Below are positions 32,514 to 43,432 of a DNA stretch of 64,000 nt, in pieces. The position numbers and the translations under genes were made by a program. Under the pieces are notes generated by a model. That model saw only the letters and a program-made list of their open reading frames with translations. It did not search any database and was not told where the DNA came from. Source of the stretch: Dactylis glomerata. Taxonomy: Eukaryota > Streptophyta > Magnoliopsida > Poales > Poaceae. Location: assembly GCA_007115705.1 (NCBI GenBank), contig QXEO01001842.1, positions 1,290,458-1,354,457 of the forward strand. Reading direction: 5' to 3'. The stretch's first letter is position 1. Every line of letters starts with the position of its first letter.

Positions 32514-34479
32514 AGCTATTTGCTTGTCCTCAAGCAATTCAGTTAACAACTGAGAGCGATAAAAGAAACTTTCACGAACACATTTGCTCATATGATGTAT
32601 ATATACTAACTATGTGATCAAGTACTCAGGCAATTCATAATAAGAAATATGCAACTAATGTCACCTCATAGTCAAGCAAGCTATGAAAGAGTGCCAATGC
32701 ACTAATAACAAGTAACATGTACATAAGAAGCTACAAGATTGTAATATGCATAAATGATATGAAAGAGTGGTATCCAGCTTGCCTTTATTTGTGGAGCAAA
32801 ACATAAATACTGAGGCACCTCTGAAGTCCAAAAAAAGACTAGAAGTAAAAATATCAAAGATACAAGCATCAAAGTTATACCACAATTAACCATGTTCTGG
32901 GACAAGCACATTACACTAAGAATAACAGCTATGCTCTCAAGAAGTGCTTAGAAGTTAGGAGATGATGACTCAACATAAAAGTAAAAGAAAGGCCCTTCGT
33001 AGAGGGAAGCAGTGATTTAACATGTGCTAGAGCTTTTCATTTGTAAAACAGAGATAAAAATTTATTTTGAGAGGTGGTTGTTTCATGTCAACGACTGGCA
33101 ATGGGGACTTGCTATCTTCCATAATAAACAAGTGAGAGCGGTTCCAAGTTCTTTGAAAATTTTGGCACATTGGTGCTCTTTTATAAAGCTTTGGCACTCC
33201 TCCCCACCTTTTTCTTTCTCAAACCATGGCTAACCGATTCCATCGGGTGCCCACCAACTTTCACATTCCATGGAGGAGTGCCTTTTTCTTTTTCTTTTTA
33301 GAATTAGATTATAATGGTCTGACCAGCTCTCATGTAAAATTAATGACGAGCAGATGAAGCTGCCTAGTCGAGGGGTACTTAATTTAATACGGAAGATATC
33401 AATTCCGACAACTACGTCCCCATGAGCTAAAAACAGTGGCACAAAATGAGAAGTAGTTGAAAGTTTTGAAAGGTAGCACATGAAAATTTACTTGGAATGG
33501 TTTTGAAATACCATGCTTAGGAGTTTATAGTGGACTCTTTGGAAGACTTGGTTTTTGGTAATTGGATGCACGAGTAGAGCTCATACTCAGTACAAGTGAA
33601 GGCTAGCAAAAGACGGGGAAGCGACAATCGAGAGAGCAGTAACTGTCATAATCATGCTTGCAACAAAACAAAATTAATATAGGCATAAAAATGATACAAG
33701 AACTCCGAGGCAAAGTAAATCATCGAGGCTTAATTGACTTTTTGTTCAGTCATATGCATGCTTGAGCATGTGCCAAGTCGATTCAAATAAAGCTTTCAGA
33801 GGAGGATACCACAATAACATACCATATTATGAATAAAACAATGCATGCAAGCGTCTACATGACATGCTACAAACTATTAGTAAATTGAAACTAATCATAT
33901 GAAAGCAAGAACTACAAAGCATCCATTAGATAACATATACCTTACATGAACCGACTAAGCATGTCCACATAGATGAGTATATGTACAAAAATGAAAACAA
34001 GTAGAGTTCATACCAGCCTCTTACCACATCTCGGATTGTCATATATCGTCATTATTGCCTTTTCACTTATGTGGCTTGAATAATATAAAGTGAATACCAA
34101 GCTCCAATGGAGTAACGGGAGACTGAACCCTGCAACAAACTTCACAAAACCGAAGAAGAACAACAAATATTTTTGGGTTTTCGATTTAAAACAAGAACAG
34201 AAGGAAATAGCAAACAAAGTCAAATATTTTTGGATTTTTCAAATAGCAAACCGAAAATAGCAAGTAAAGCAAAACCAAAGGTAGCAAACTAAAAAGGCAA
34301 ACAAAGAGAAACAACGGAAATATTTTTGGTCTTTTTGTGTTTTGGAAAGAAGAAATAAGAACTAGAACAATAAAGAAAGCAAAATATGGATACACATAGG
34401 ACCGACAAAATATGATATGATTATGAGTGAATCGTCGGTGTACCTCCCCCCAAGCTTAGGCTTTTGGCCTAAGTGGAGA
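32514..34479 (-). other. Non-coding 3' region of element C
   Basis: 2 kb without a gene. About 32980-33620 is the shared block with the conserved stem-loop. The internal polypurine-like motif at 34446-34458 follows the stop of the 377-residue ORF by about 20 bp. Confidence 0.65.
33194..33281 (-). promoter_or_regulatory. Conserved stem-loop in element C
   Basis: The arms GCACTCCTCC (33194-33203) and GGAGGAGTGC (33272-33281) are identical to those in elements A and B. The loop is 68 nt, as in B, and lies about 700 bp from the polypurine tract. Confidence 0.65.
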
Positions 34480-35613
34480 TCAATCCCAACTCGGCCAACT
34501 CGGCCATGAGGTGGCGCCTCCGTAGTGTGACGAAGAAGCACCATCGTCCTGATATGAGCTCGAGGACGCCCCGGAGTGATACGTGGTGAAGTGATAGGCC
34601 GGCTCCTCCTCTTCCTCCTGGTCCACAATGCCATGTTGTACATTGAAGCCGAGCACCCTAAGTCGCTCGTCCAACTCCTCCTTCATGCGTGACCATGGCC
34701 TGTTATCAATACTGAACAAACTGGGTTGTGGAAAAGGCACTTCCCTTTCCTCTCCATCAGTGAATAACATCATGTAAACTAATTTCCCTGCACGTGAGTT
34801 AGCAGTAACAAAATGATGGAGCTTCATGGCAGCAAGATCAAGCCTCTGTGGAGTCAACAATATATCATGAGGAGCAATAGGAAGTTCAAGAGCAGCAACA
34901 ATGCGCGCAGCAATAATACCTCCATAAATAGGTCCCCTAGCAGCTAGGCGACGAGCAATAATAGCACCGAGGTTATACTTCCTACTAACATCAAGAGCAG
35001 TAGCTAGAAAAGCTAAATGATAGTTGGAGATATTGCTAGTGTTTCCTCTACCAAGTACGCTAGTGGCAAGATAGTAAGTAAAATATCTAATAGGTGGGAG
35101 TTGAATGTTTCTTATCTTGCCACGCTGTGCGGTGCGGTCATCATCGTTGGTTACTCCTCGGTAGAGATCCACTAAATCAACGGGCTGCTGCAGCATCTTC
35201 CTCGCCGTCCCAAACATGGGTATACCTAAAATGTTACAAAATCTCTCCAAAGACATGGTGATAGGTCTATCATAAATCTTGAATGCAATGGAAGGATTGT
35301 AATGAGCATTAGTGAATTTAAAGCTTTCAACAAAAATCTTTGTGAGAATGGCATATTGATTACTCTCATCCATCATGTATGTAGTCAATCCAACCCTGTT
35401 AACAAGGAGCAAGAAATCATTAAGAATCCCTGCATCACTAAAGAAATTAGTACAAGGGAAGGTCGATGGATGTGCATCTCCATCGTCCCCCTCAAGGTTC
35501 GGTGACATAAGATCTTCATTGTAGGATATCCTATATTCAGCAGTGGATCTTGAAGGCCTTGATGACCTTGGTGCATCACTTTCAAACACTTCTCCATATG
35601 TGAAGTTGTCCAT
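34480..35613 (-). CDS. 377-residue Athila-type ORF of element C, role unknown
   Basis: Intact frame starting MDNFTYGEVFESDAPR and ending in a Trp/Ser-rich tail (SWPSWPSWD). The middle (about residues 75-300) is a helical domain with blocks such as YAILTKIFVESFKFTN, RPITMSLERFCNILGIPMFG and PPIRYFTYYLATSVLGRG. The layout resembles the ATHILA ORF-1 type proteins that Athila elements encode beside pol, related in style to the plant mobile domain; this is a pattern judgement. A short acidic run (QEEEEEP) precedes the tail. No membrane segment is obvious. It sits between the protease and the 3' LTR, where pol would normally end. Being open while the element lacks RT suggests that it was used recently. 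Confidence 0.6.
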   Translation of the reverse strand: MDNFTYGEVFESDAPRSSRPSRSTAEYRISYNEDLMSPNLEGDDGDAHPSTFPCTNFFSDAGILNDFLLLVNRVGLTTYMMDESNQYAILTKIFVESFKFTNAHYNPSIAFKIYDRPITMSLERFCNILGIPMFGTARKMLQQPVDLVDLYRGVTNDDDRTAQRGKIRNIQLPPIRYFTYYLATSVLGRGNTSNISNYHLAFLATALDVSRKYNLGAIIARRLAARGPIYGGIIAARIVAALELPIAPHDILLTPQRLDLAAMKLHHFVTANSRAGKLVYMMLFTDGEEREVPFPQPSLFSIDNRPWSRMKEELDERLRVLGFNVQHGIVDQEEEEEPAYHFTTYHSGASSSSYQDDGASSSHYGGATSWPSWPSWD

Positions 35614-36445
35614 GTCCTCTTTCTGAAATTTTTAACAAAACTCATAAAATGTGATTTTGAGATAGGCAAATGTAGGGAACTACTATAGTGAGTTACTAGA
35701 GAGCTAACATGCATCAAAATAACATTTCTAAGCAATAGAACAAGCATGCATACTCATTTATTCTGCCACCTACAATGCTAAAATACTCAAGAAATAATTC
35801 ACAAAAAGAAATTCTACTTGGACAAGCGGAGGAGTCACATACCGGAGAACAATTGCTCTAAATCTCAGCAGAAATGTTGGGCTGAGCAAGGAGATCAAAA
35901 AATCGAGGTGAAGAATAGCAAGAACTCGAGTTTGAGCTGATGTATTGTTGTTTTTGGGAGAGAGAAAGAGCTGGGGAGGAAGAGATAAGTGAGAGGCCAG
36001 GTGGGGGCCTCCTCACACCAGGTGGGCGCGCCCCAGGCTGGGCCGCGCCCCCTGTGTGTGAGGTGGCGTGGCAGCCCCTCCTGGTGTCTCCCAGGTGCCT
36101 CTCTGCCCCACTTTTGACATAAAAATTTATAAAGAATTTTTTGGAATTTTTCGAGAAACTTTATTTTCGAGGATTTTTTAGAAATTGGCATATCGATAAA
36201 AACTTAGAAAAACGAAGATGAAATGATTTCAAGCAAATCAAAACCAAGTATGCAATAGCTCTGAGATACTCTTAATCATGTAGCTAAACTAAAGGAATAA
36301 AATTGGTGAAAGTAAATATAAGTTAGGTGGAGCGGATGCGGTGAAAACGAAGTTTCGTTCATATAAAATCACTTTGTTAACAAGGTTGATCAAGTCTTGT
36401 TCCCAAACTAACTTTATATGAGGCAAAACTTTGCACTTCACTAAA
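35614..36445 (-). other. Spacer of element C between protease and the 377-residue ORF
   Basis: AT-rich apart from a GC-rich CACACCAGGTGGGCGCG stretch near 36013. RT, RNase H and integrase would be expected here but no trace is visible. Confidence 0.55.
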
Positions 36446-36930
36446 TGCTTATGTTACCTCAACTCTGATAGGCATAGTCCCAATCATAATAATTTTATAT
36501 TCTTTCTTGGGTTTTCGCTCTGAACAAATAATTTGACCAACTTTGATGGTCTCAACATTCTTGACGAAATTTAGAGCATTCTTCCTATCAATCTTCTTGG
36601 GAAAATAAACCGTATACTCTTTATCATTGACATTGAAAGTCACTTTTCCTTGATTGCAATTAATAACAACACCTGCAGTGTTTAGAAAAGGTCTTCCAAG
36701 AATAATAGACATATTATCATCTTCAGGCATTTCCAACACAACAAAATCAGTTAAAATCAAACAACTGTTAGCAACTTGAACATGAACATTTTCACATATA
36801 CCAATAGGAATAGTAGTAGACTTATCAGCCATCTGCAAAGATATATCAGTTGATACTAATTTTTCTAGATCAAGTCTCTTATAAAGAGAAAAAGGCATGA
36901 CACTAACTCCAGCTCCCAAATCACATAGAG
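36446..36930 (-). pseudogene. Protease segment of element C
   Basis: The minus-strand frame reads DLGAGVSVMPFSLYKRL, with the D-x-G-A catalytic motif of retroviral-type aspartic proteases, then IILGRPFLNTAGVVI, the conserved ILGRPF block near the end of the domain. The frame continues about 70 residues and stops at 36446 (VEVT). In related elements reverse transcriptase would begin shortly after. Here the frame ends instead, so the polyprotein is gag-protease only. The connection to the upstream gag is broken by stops and frame changes near 36930-37220. Confidence 0.75.
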
Positions 36931-37583
36931 CAGTTCTAACATAGTTATTTTTAATGGAGCAAGGAATAGTTGGTATACCTGGATCTCCAAGCTTCTCCGA
37001 TACTTTACCATCAAAAGAATAATTAGCAAGTAAGTGGAAATTTCCTCATTAGGAATCTTCCTTTTGTTAGTGACAATATCTTTCATATATTTTGCATAAG
37101 GGGGCATTCTAATAGCATCAGTCAAAGGAATTTGCAAAAATAAAGGTCTCATCCATTCACAAAACCTGTTGTAGTGTTCTTCTTCCTTGGACTTGTGTTT
37201 CTTACCAGGAAAAGGCATTGGTTTCTATACCCAAGGTTCTCTCTCTTTACCATGCTTGTTGGCAATGAAGTCTTCTTTGGTGTACTTTGCATTTTTATCA
37301 ATCTTCTCTGGTTCCTCTTCAACTTCTTCTTTATCGGAAGCATCTCCTGGTTTAGTTTCAGCATCAGAAATAGAAACACTATTAGGATCTTTACCTGTAT
37401 CAGATGATTCAGTAGTTGTTTTATGCTTCTTCTTCTTCTTCTTGGAAGGAATATCATCATTTGAAGTGCGTTGAGAATCTTGCTCAACCCTCTTAGGATG
37501 TCCTTCAGGATATAATGGATCTTGAGTAGCAGCGCCACTTCTTGTGCGTATTTCACATGCTTGCTTCTCTCTTGCGGCATTAA
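36931..37583 (-). pseudogene. gag C-terminal and linker region of element C, frameshifted
   Basis: Overlapping frames carry ACEIRTRSGAATQDPLYPEG and a Lys/Glu-rich linker, then MPFPGKKHKSKEEEHYNRFC and the segment leading into the protease. A stop (EPWV*KPMPF) and at least two frame changes separate the parts. This is the usual low-complexity linker between gag and protease in Athila elements. Confidence 0.65.
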
Positions 37584-39062
37584 CTAGCAAGTCTTTTTGC
37601 ACCTTGGTAAGCTGATCAATTTATGTTTCACATCATTAGCGGTTCTCTCCACAATATCCTGCAACTTGTTAATAGCTCTAGAATTTTCCAACAAATGATT
37701 GTGCACCATTCTATTAAAATTTTCTTGCTTAACAATAAAATTATCAAATTCATCTAAGCATTGATTAGGAGGTTTAGTATAAGGAATATCTCTTTCATCA
37801 AAGTGTTGGAGTGAGTGTACCTCAGTAGTTGATGAGTGAGGGATTGGCTTACATAATTCTTCTATAGGAGGTAAATTCTTCACATCCTCAGCCTTTATAC
37901 CTTTCTCCTTAAGAGATTTCTTAGCTTCCTTCATAACTTCATCATTTAATTCAATCATCCCTCTCTTCTTTGGTGTAGGCTCTATAGATGGCACAGGGTT
38001 TGGTGCTAGTGTTGGCTCAACTAAAGTCCAATCATCATGATTCTGGCTTATTTTAGCCATTAATTCTTCAGCATCAGCCGGAGTTCTTTCTCTGAAAACA
38101 CAACCAGCACAACTATCCAGATATGACTTAGATTCATCAGTGAGTCCATTATAAAATATATCAAGGAGTTTATTTTTAGGCAATGGTTCTTTAGGCAAAG
38201 CTCTAATTAAAGAACAAAACCTTGTCCAAGATTCAGGCAATATCTCTCCTTTTCCCTGTTCAAAATAAAAAAAAATCTGCACAGCAGCATGTTGAGCACT
38301 AGCAAGAAAATATTTCTGAAAGAAAGCATTAACCAAAGCAATAGGACTAGTAAGAGATCTAGGAGACAAGCTATTAAACCAAGTTTTACCTACATCTCTC
38401 AATGAGAAAGGAAAAATCTTAGCAACAAAGTAAGTGCGGAGCTTAATATCATCAGAAAACAAATTACTCAAAGTAGAAAGCTCATTCATGTGCCCCATAG
38501 CACTCTCATCTTTAGTACCACAAAAAGGAGTTTTCTCAACAATAGATATGTAAGATAAATCCAAAGAGAAATCATAATCCTTGTCTCTAATATTTATGGG
38601 AGAAGCAGCAAACTTAGGGTCAGAAGACAAATTATATCTAACAGAACGTCTTGCAAGAAGTTCTTTAACATTACCAGCATTACGAGCAGCACGTGCTTCA
38701 GCAATAAAATCATCATTAATCTCAATATAAGCATCATCATCATAATCATCACTAGGACATTCCCTAGACTCAGGTGAACTAATAGGTGTAACAGTGGTGT
38801 TTCCCAACTTAGCTCTAGCAATAGTAGCATCTAAAAAGGAACATAGTGAACCACTCTCATCAAGCACAGTAGAAGCATCATCTAAATTATCAGTGGCATT
38901 TTCAAACTCAGCAGAAGTAGTAGCAGTAACATGTGGGTGTGGTGGTGTAAGCAACTTACTCATAACAGATGGCGAATCAAGAGCAATAGAGGTGTTGAGA
39001 GTCGTACCTCTTCTTGTAGTGGATGGCAATATAGGAACTTTTCCATCATGAGGTTTACCCAT
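37584..39062 (-). CDS. gag of element C
   Basis: 492 residues from MGKPHDGKVPILPS. The start is chosen 90 bp inside the PBS; the 69 upstream codons of the open frame cross the PBS and LTR and are not coding. The capsid-like domain (about residues 170-330) includes KTWFNSLSPRSLTSP, NAFFQKYFLASAQHA and FYNGLTDESKSYLDSCAG, the standard plant Gypsy gag pattern. A linker with DERDIPYTKPPNQ and a coiled region (RMVHNHLLENSRAINKL) follow. The frame ends through a frameshift; the rest of gag continues at 36931-37583. Gag forms the cytoplasmic particle that packages element RNA. Confidence 0.78.
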   Translation of the reverse strand: MGKPHDGKVPILPSTTRRGTTLNTSIALDSPSVMSKLLTPPHPHVTATTSAEFENATDNLDDASTVLDESGSLCSFLDATIARAKLGNTTVTPISSPESRECPSDDYDDDAYIEINDDFIAEARAARNAGNVKELLARRSVRYNLSSDPKFAASPINIRDKDYDFSLDLSYISIVEKTPFCGTKDESAMGHMNELSTLSNLFSDDIKLRTYFVAKIFPFSLRDVGKTWFNSLSPRSLTSPIALVNAFFQKYFLASAQHAAVQIFFYFEQGKGEILPESWTRFCSLIRALPKEPLPKNKLLDIFYNGLTDESKSYLDSCAGCVFRERTPADAEELMAKISQNHDDWTLVEPTLAPNPVPSIEPTPKKRGMIELNDEVMKEAKKSLKEKGIKAEDVKNLPPIEELCKPIPHSSTTEVHSLQHFDERDIPYTKPPNQCLDEFDNFIVKQENFNRMVHNHLLENSRAINKLQDIVERTANDVKHKLISLPRCKKTC

Positions 39063-39120
39063 GATGAAAGGATTGCAGCGAACAATATGAATACCAAGTG
39101 AACTTACAAATAAAGCTATG

Positions 39121-39139
39121 CTTCCCGGCAATGGCGCCA
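39121..39139 (-). other. Primer binding site of element C (Asp-tRNA type)
   Basis: The minus strand reads TGGCGCCATTGCCGGGAAG, 11 nt inside the 5' LTR. It has one change from the site of element B. Confidence 0.8.
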
Positions 39140-39150
39140 GAAAATAGTCT

Positions 39151-40547
39151 TGATGACCCAAAAGTATAGGGGATCGCAACAGTCTTCGAGAGAAGTAAAG
39201 CCCAAATTTATTGATTCGACACAAGGGGAGCCAAAGAATATATGTAAGCCTTAACAGATGAGTTGTCAATTCAGCTACACCTGGAAACAGTCTTGCTCAC
39301 AGTGGTTTATCAGTAGCAATAGTTTTATAGTGGTGATAGTAGTGAAACAGTAATAGCAGTAGTAAAATAGCAGCGGTAATAGTAACAGTAGTAAACAGTA
39401 GGAACAAATACTGTAGGCATATGGATGGATTACGGGCATTGCATGGATAAGATAATTCATGAAATCAATGAGACATGGGCATTGCAGATAAATAAAGATA
39501 AAGCATCCTAGTACAAACAATCATAGGAATGTGTTCCATATATAGTCGTACGTGCTCACAAGGAGAAACTTGCACGACATCTTTTGTCCTACCAGCCTGT
39601 TGCAGCAGGGCCTCAAGGGAAACTACTGGTAATTAAGGTACTCCTTTTAATAAAGTACCGGAGAAAAGCATTAGCACTCGGTAAACACATGTGATCCTCA
39701 CATCATAGCCATCCCCTCCGGTTATCCCAATTTCTGTCACTTTGGGGCCTCGGGTTCCGGACAACAATATGTGTATACAACTTGTAGGTAAGACCATAAA
39801 CAACAAGTATCATCATAGAAATAATAACATGTTCAAATCTGAAATCGTGGCACTCGGGCCCAAAGTGACAAGCATTAAGCACAACAAGTTGCAACAATGT
39901 CATAGGCACTAAATAAAGATACTAGGCACTATGCCCTAACAATCTCATATCAAATTACATGAACAATCTCATCCAATCCCTACCATCCCCTCACCTACAG
40001 CGGGGGAATTACTCACGCATGGATGGGGGAGTCATGGATGGTCGATGGAGGAGCGTCGGTGATGATGGTGATGAAGATCTCCTCCAAATCCCCGTCCCCG
40101 CAGGGTGCCAGAATGGAGTTTCTGGTTCCGAATCGCGGTTTCTGAGGGCGGCGGCGCAACGGAAGTCTATCTGGGAAAAATGCCATCTCCCCGATATAAT
40201 CGAGTCAGGGGGTATATGTAGGCGAAAGGAGGGGTCGAGAGGACTGCCGAGGCGCCCTCACACCAGGTGGGCGCGGCCAGGGCTGGGTCGCGCCCCCTGT
40301 GTGTGTGGGGCCCTCGAGCCTCCCCTCCGTCTCGTCTTCTGGCTCCGTGGGTCTTCTGGTGAAATAGGATTTATGATAATTTTTCCCGATTTTTTACTGA
40401 AAGTTGGATTTCTGCACAAAAACGAGACACCAGAGCAATTCTACTGAAAACAGCGTTAGTCAGTGTTAGTTGTATTCAAAACACAGAAATTAGAGGAGAA
40501 ACAATAGCAAAAGTGTTCGGGAAAGTAGATACGCTTTGGACGTATCA
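39151..40547 (-). repeat. 5' LTR of element C (right copy)
   Basis: 1397 bp, the same length as the left copy. It is followed by the second GCTAC (40548-40552). Only 47 bp of Tat1 sequence remain before the next insertion. Confidence 0.92.
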
Positions 40548-40594
40548 GCTACCCAGCCTAAACGCTGAAAGTTGTGATCATCGACCACTTGCTG

Positions 40595-40599
40595 GCCTG
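40595..40599. repeat. Target site duplication of Tat2, left copy (GCCTG)
   Basis: The identical GCCTG is at 54484-54488. Confidence 0.93.
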
Positions 40600-40986
40600 T
40601 GTTGGCACGCAAAATTGTCGCGCAACACCGAGATAACTGTCGTGCTTTCGTGACGACGAACGGATGCTTTCCGAGCAAAGCAACAAAGATCCCTCGCTTT
40701 CGTGGAGGAGAACCGACCACTTTTCAGCGCAAAACGGCAAAGATGATCCAAACCTTAGGGCTGCTAGGGCATGGGCAGAGAAGAACGATAAAAGAACGAA
40801 CGTAAACGTAAGAAAATAAACTGTATTTGTATAGATCGATTGGCTGTCCCCTCAATCGGCCACGGCCTTGATGGTTTTATGGCACGCTGGACTTGGCGTA
40901 TAAGTTTAGGACTCTGAAGCTGAACCGAATAGGAGATATCCTCCTTTGATTCGGCTACCAAATATAAAGCTGTATATACTTTGTAC

Positions 40987-41854
40987 TTTTTTTTGCGGGG
41001 AATTTATAGGGCTTTATTCAGAATCAAACACTCCTGCACTGTCAGCTTGGAGGCTGGTAGTGAGGAAACTAGGTACATGATCGAACCAACAGCAGGTATC
41101 CTCCTGTGTACAAGCAAACTTTGCACACAGATGGGCCGGCACATTAGCAGATCGTTTTACATGCTGAATAACAAAATAAATAAACGATGAGGCTAGCCCT
41201 TCAATATCTTGGAGAATTGGCGCTACTACAGAGCGTGAACCAGCGCGCGAGTCCCAGAGGTTAACAACCTCCAAGCAATCAACTTCAAAAACCACTCGCT
41301 GAAAACCTCGGAGCTTTGCAAAAATGACTCCCTCCCGAAGAGACATGGCCTCGGCGATCAAGGGGTCAGTGATACCTGGATATGGTTTGCTCCAAGCCCC
41401 AACGAAGCCGGTAGGAGATCGTGCTATCCCCCCCGCTCCACCTTTCCTTGCATCCAGAGAGATTCCAGCATCAGTATTTATCTTCATCCAATCATCATCA
41501 GGAGGCCTCCATCCATGACCCGGCAAGATTGTCGCATGCTGCCTTGGCACCTCGAGCACAGCAAGCGCATCTCTCGTGATCTTCATAGACTGTATCGGAT
41601 CAAGGCTTCCCTTATCATGAACAATATTATTCCGGGACGTCCATATAGCCCACATCACCGTGATAATCTTCGGTCGTTGCTCCTCAGAGAATAAAGGATC
41701 ACATAAAATGTCCCTCGACCAAGTTGCTGGATGAAGGTCAGGAAGCTTAATGTCCAGCCATTCCCGAGCTTCCATCCAGAAACGCTTTGCATGTGTGCAC
41801 TGAATTAGTGCATGCATCATATCTTCGTTTGCTGAATGACAAACTTTACACTGA
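40987..41854 (-). mobile_element. 5'-truncated LINE inserted in the Tat2 LTR
   Basis: It begins with a plus-strand run of eight T at 40987-40994, which is the poly(A) tail on the minus strand. It ends near 41854, where LTR sequence resumes (AGCTTCAGATC). The probable TSD is around CTTTGTAC at the left and CTTTACAC at the right, imperfect. The right edge is uncertain by about 15 bp. Confidence 0.8.
41014..41850 (-). pseudogene. LINE ORF2 tail: zinc-binding region and RNase H
   Basis: The minus-strand frame is open to the natural stop at 41014. It starts with CKVCHSANEDMMHALIQC, the zinc ligands of zf-RVT, then ITVMWAIWTSRNNIVHD. An RNase H domain follows: KINTDAGISLDARKGGAG with the first catalytic Asp, LIAEAMSLREGVIFA with the Glu helix, FEVDCLEVVNLW with the next Asp, and HVKRSANVPAHLCAKFA at the end. 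No endonuclease or reverse transcriptase is present because of 5' truncation. The open frame over 268 codons shows that the insertion is recent. Confidence 0.85.
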
Positions 41855-42482
41855 GACAGCTTCAGATCTTAAACATGCATGCGACGTACAAATACTTTAG
41901 GATCTACAAGGAAATAATAAATTATTCCGGCCACGATGCTAATCCAACCAGGTAATAAAGAGACCTTTTGCAAATCATATGCATCAGTATGTAGACGTTA
42001 TCTTCTTCTATCTCTTCATAACCATGCATAACTCCATATATTTAGCCTCGTTGAATAGTTTGCTGCGCCTGATCCATCGATGAAAATATGTATTTGAATC
42101 TGACCAAGCCTGCAACTTTAGATTAAATAGATAATCCAAATATATGTGCCAAGCTTTAATTTGACCATAAGCATTAAAACTAATTTGGCTAATAAAATAC
42201 CCAGTAGCCAAATTACACCATCACTGCTCATGCAGATGTGATTCTCCATGTTGCACTTTTCCTCACATGACTTGTACATTCAGCTTAGCTCGTCTGAATT
42301 ATGCTAGGACTTTCCATAGGCAGGATCTGTAGCTCAAAGCATTTCTTTGTCTGGGTAGTACTTGTCCTAAGTCCATGCAAAGGCTGTTGCAAGTCTTTAG
42401 TAATATATTTGTCAATTAGCTTGATCAACAATTATATTAATTTGGCCTATAAATATCTAGTAGCCAAATTATGTATTCAACA

Positions 42483-42494
42483 CATGCCCCCCTG
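42483..42494 (-). other. Polypurine tract of Tat2
   Basis: The minus strand reads ACAGGGGGGCATG directly before the 3' LTR. Confidence 0.75.
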
Positions 42495-42611
42495 TTTTTG
42501 GTTCGATTACATTGACCAAAAACACTACGAAAGATGTCCAAAGAACACATCGAACAAATGTACTTATGGGCGATACTTGAAACGTATCGGCTGCAAGGTT
42601 TTCAAGCCTCC

Positions 42612-42614
42612 TTA
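42612..42614. repeat. Target site duplication of the CACTA transposon, left copy (TTA)
   Basis: TTA is repeated at 49758-49760. Three bases is the CACTA standard. Confidence 0.9.
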
Positions 42615-42870
42615 CACTACAAGAAATGTGTTGACTAGTGACGTTTTCATCATGACCCTAGAGAAAAGTGTCATAAAGTAGTGACGATTTTGTACTAGAT
42701 CGTCATGGACTAATTGAGTAGGCCAACAGCCCTAAAAATTACGACGATTTGAACCAGAAACGTCATAATCCAATGGGCACCAAATCGTCATAACCTATCC
42801 CATGTTGTTTGAGACCTTATCCGGAGCCGCTTACGACGAAAATAGATCGTCATAACGCATATATTATAAT
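42615..42870. repeat. Left TIR and subterminal repeats of the CACTA element
   Basis: The TIR is followed by repeated TCGTCAT or ACGTCAT motifs in both orientations (for example near 42706, 42760, 42785 and 42850), the presumed transposase binding array. Confidence 0.8.
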
Positions 42871-43019
42871 TTTTTTAATATAACAGAGTGACTAGATTGA
42901 CACCTCATCATTTTACCTACGTGTCATGTCTACGTGGCTATTTAAATTGACCTGGCAGCGGGTCCCAAATTGACCTGGCAGCGGGTCCATGGCATTCTGG
43001 TGGGTCCCATGGGCAGACC

Positions 43020-43411
43020 TTGCATCTGGTCAACCTAGGCTGACAAGCGGGTCCCATGGCTGGGTGACGAGCGGGTCCCATGGCTGACAAGCATGCTGAC
43101 GGGCGGGTCCTGCAGGCTGACGGGCGGGTCCTGCAGGCTGACGGGCGGGTCCCGCTGGGCTGATGACGGGTCCCGCAGGCTGACGCACGGGTCCCGCAGG
43201 CTGACGGGCGGGTCCCGCAGGCTGACGGGCGGGTCCCATAGGCTGACGGGCGGGTCCTGCAGGCTGACGGGCGGGTCCTGCAGGCTGACGGGCGGGTCCC
43301 ATAGGCTGACGGGCCGGTCCCGCTGGGCTGATGACGGGTCCCATGGCTGACGGGAGGGTCCCGCAGGCTGACGCACGGGTCCCGCAGGCTGACGGGCGGG
43401 TCCCACGGCGG
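43020..43411. repeat. GC-rich minisatellite, about 21-bp unit
   Basis: About 17-19 units of GGCTGACGGGCGGGTCCYGCA with variants (CATAGG, CTGGG, TGATGACGGG). In all minus-strand frames it gives repetitive peptides that are artefacts of the tandem array. Confidence 0.9.
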
Positions 43412-43432
43412 ACTGGCAAAATACAATGCAAT

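Larger units (their letters stand above)
31102..40547 (-). mobile_element. Non-autonomous Athila-like LTR retrotransposon C, minus strand
   Basis: Complete 9446-bp element with two 1397-bp LTRs, a perfect 5-bp TSD, an Asp-type PBS and a polypurine tract. The interior encodes gag, protease and a separate 377-residue protein. No reverse transcriptase, RNase H or integrase is found. LTR divergence is about 45 differences in 1397 by eye (about 3.2%), the highest among the nested elements apart from Tat1. Confidence 0.92.
40600..42482 (-). repeat. 3' LTR of Tat2 (left copy), interrupted by a LINE
   Basis: The LTR parts are 40600-40986 and about 41855-42482. They match 53469-54483 across the gap. 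The length difference of 868 bp equals the LINE plus its duplicated target. Confidence 0.88.
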
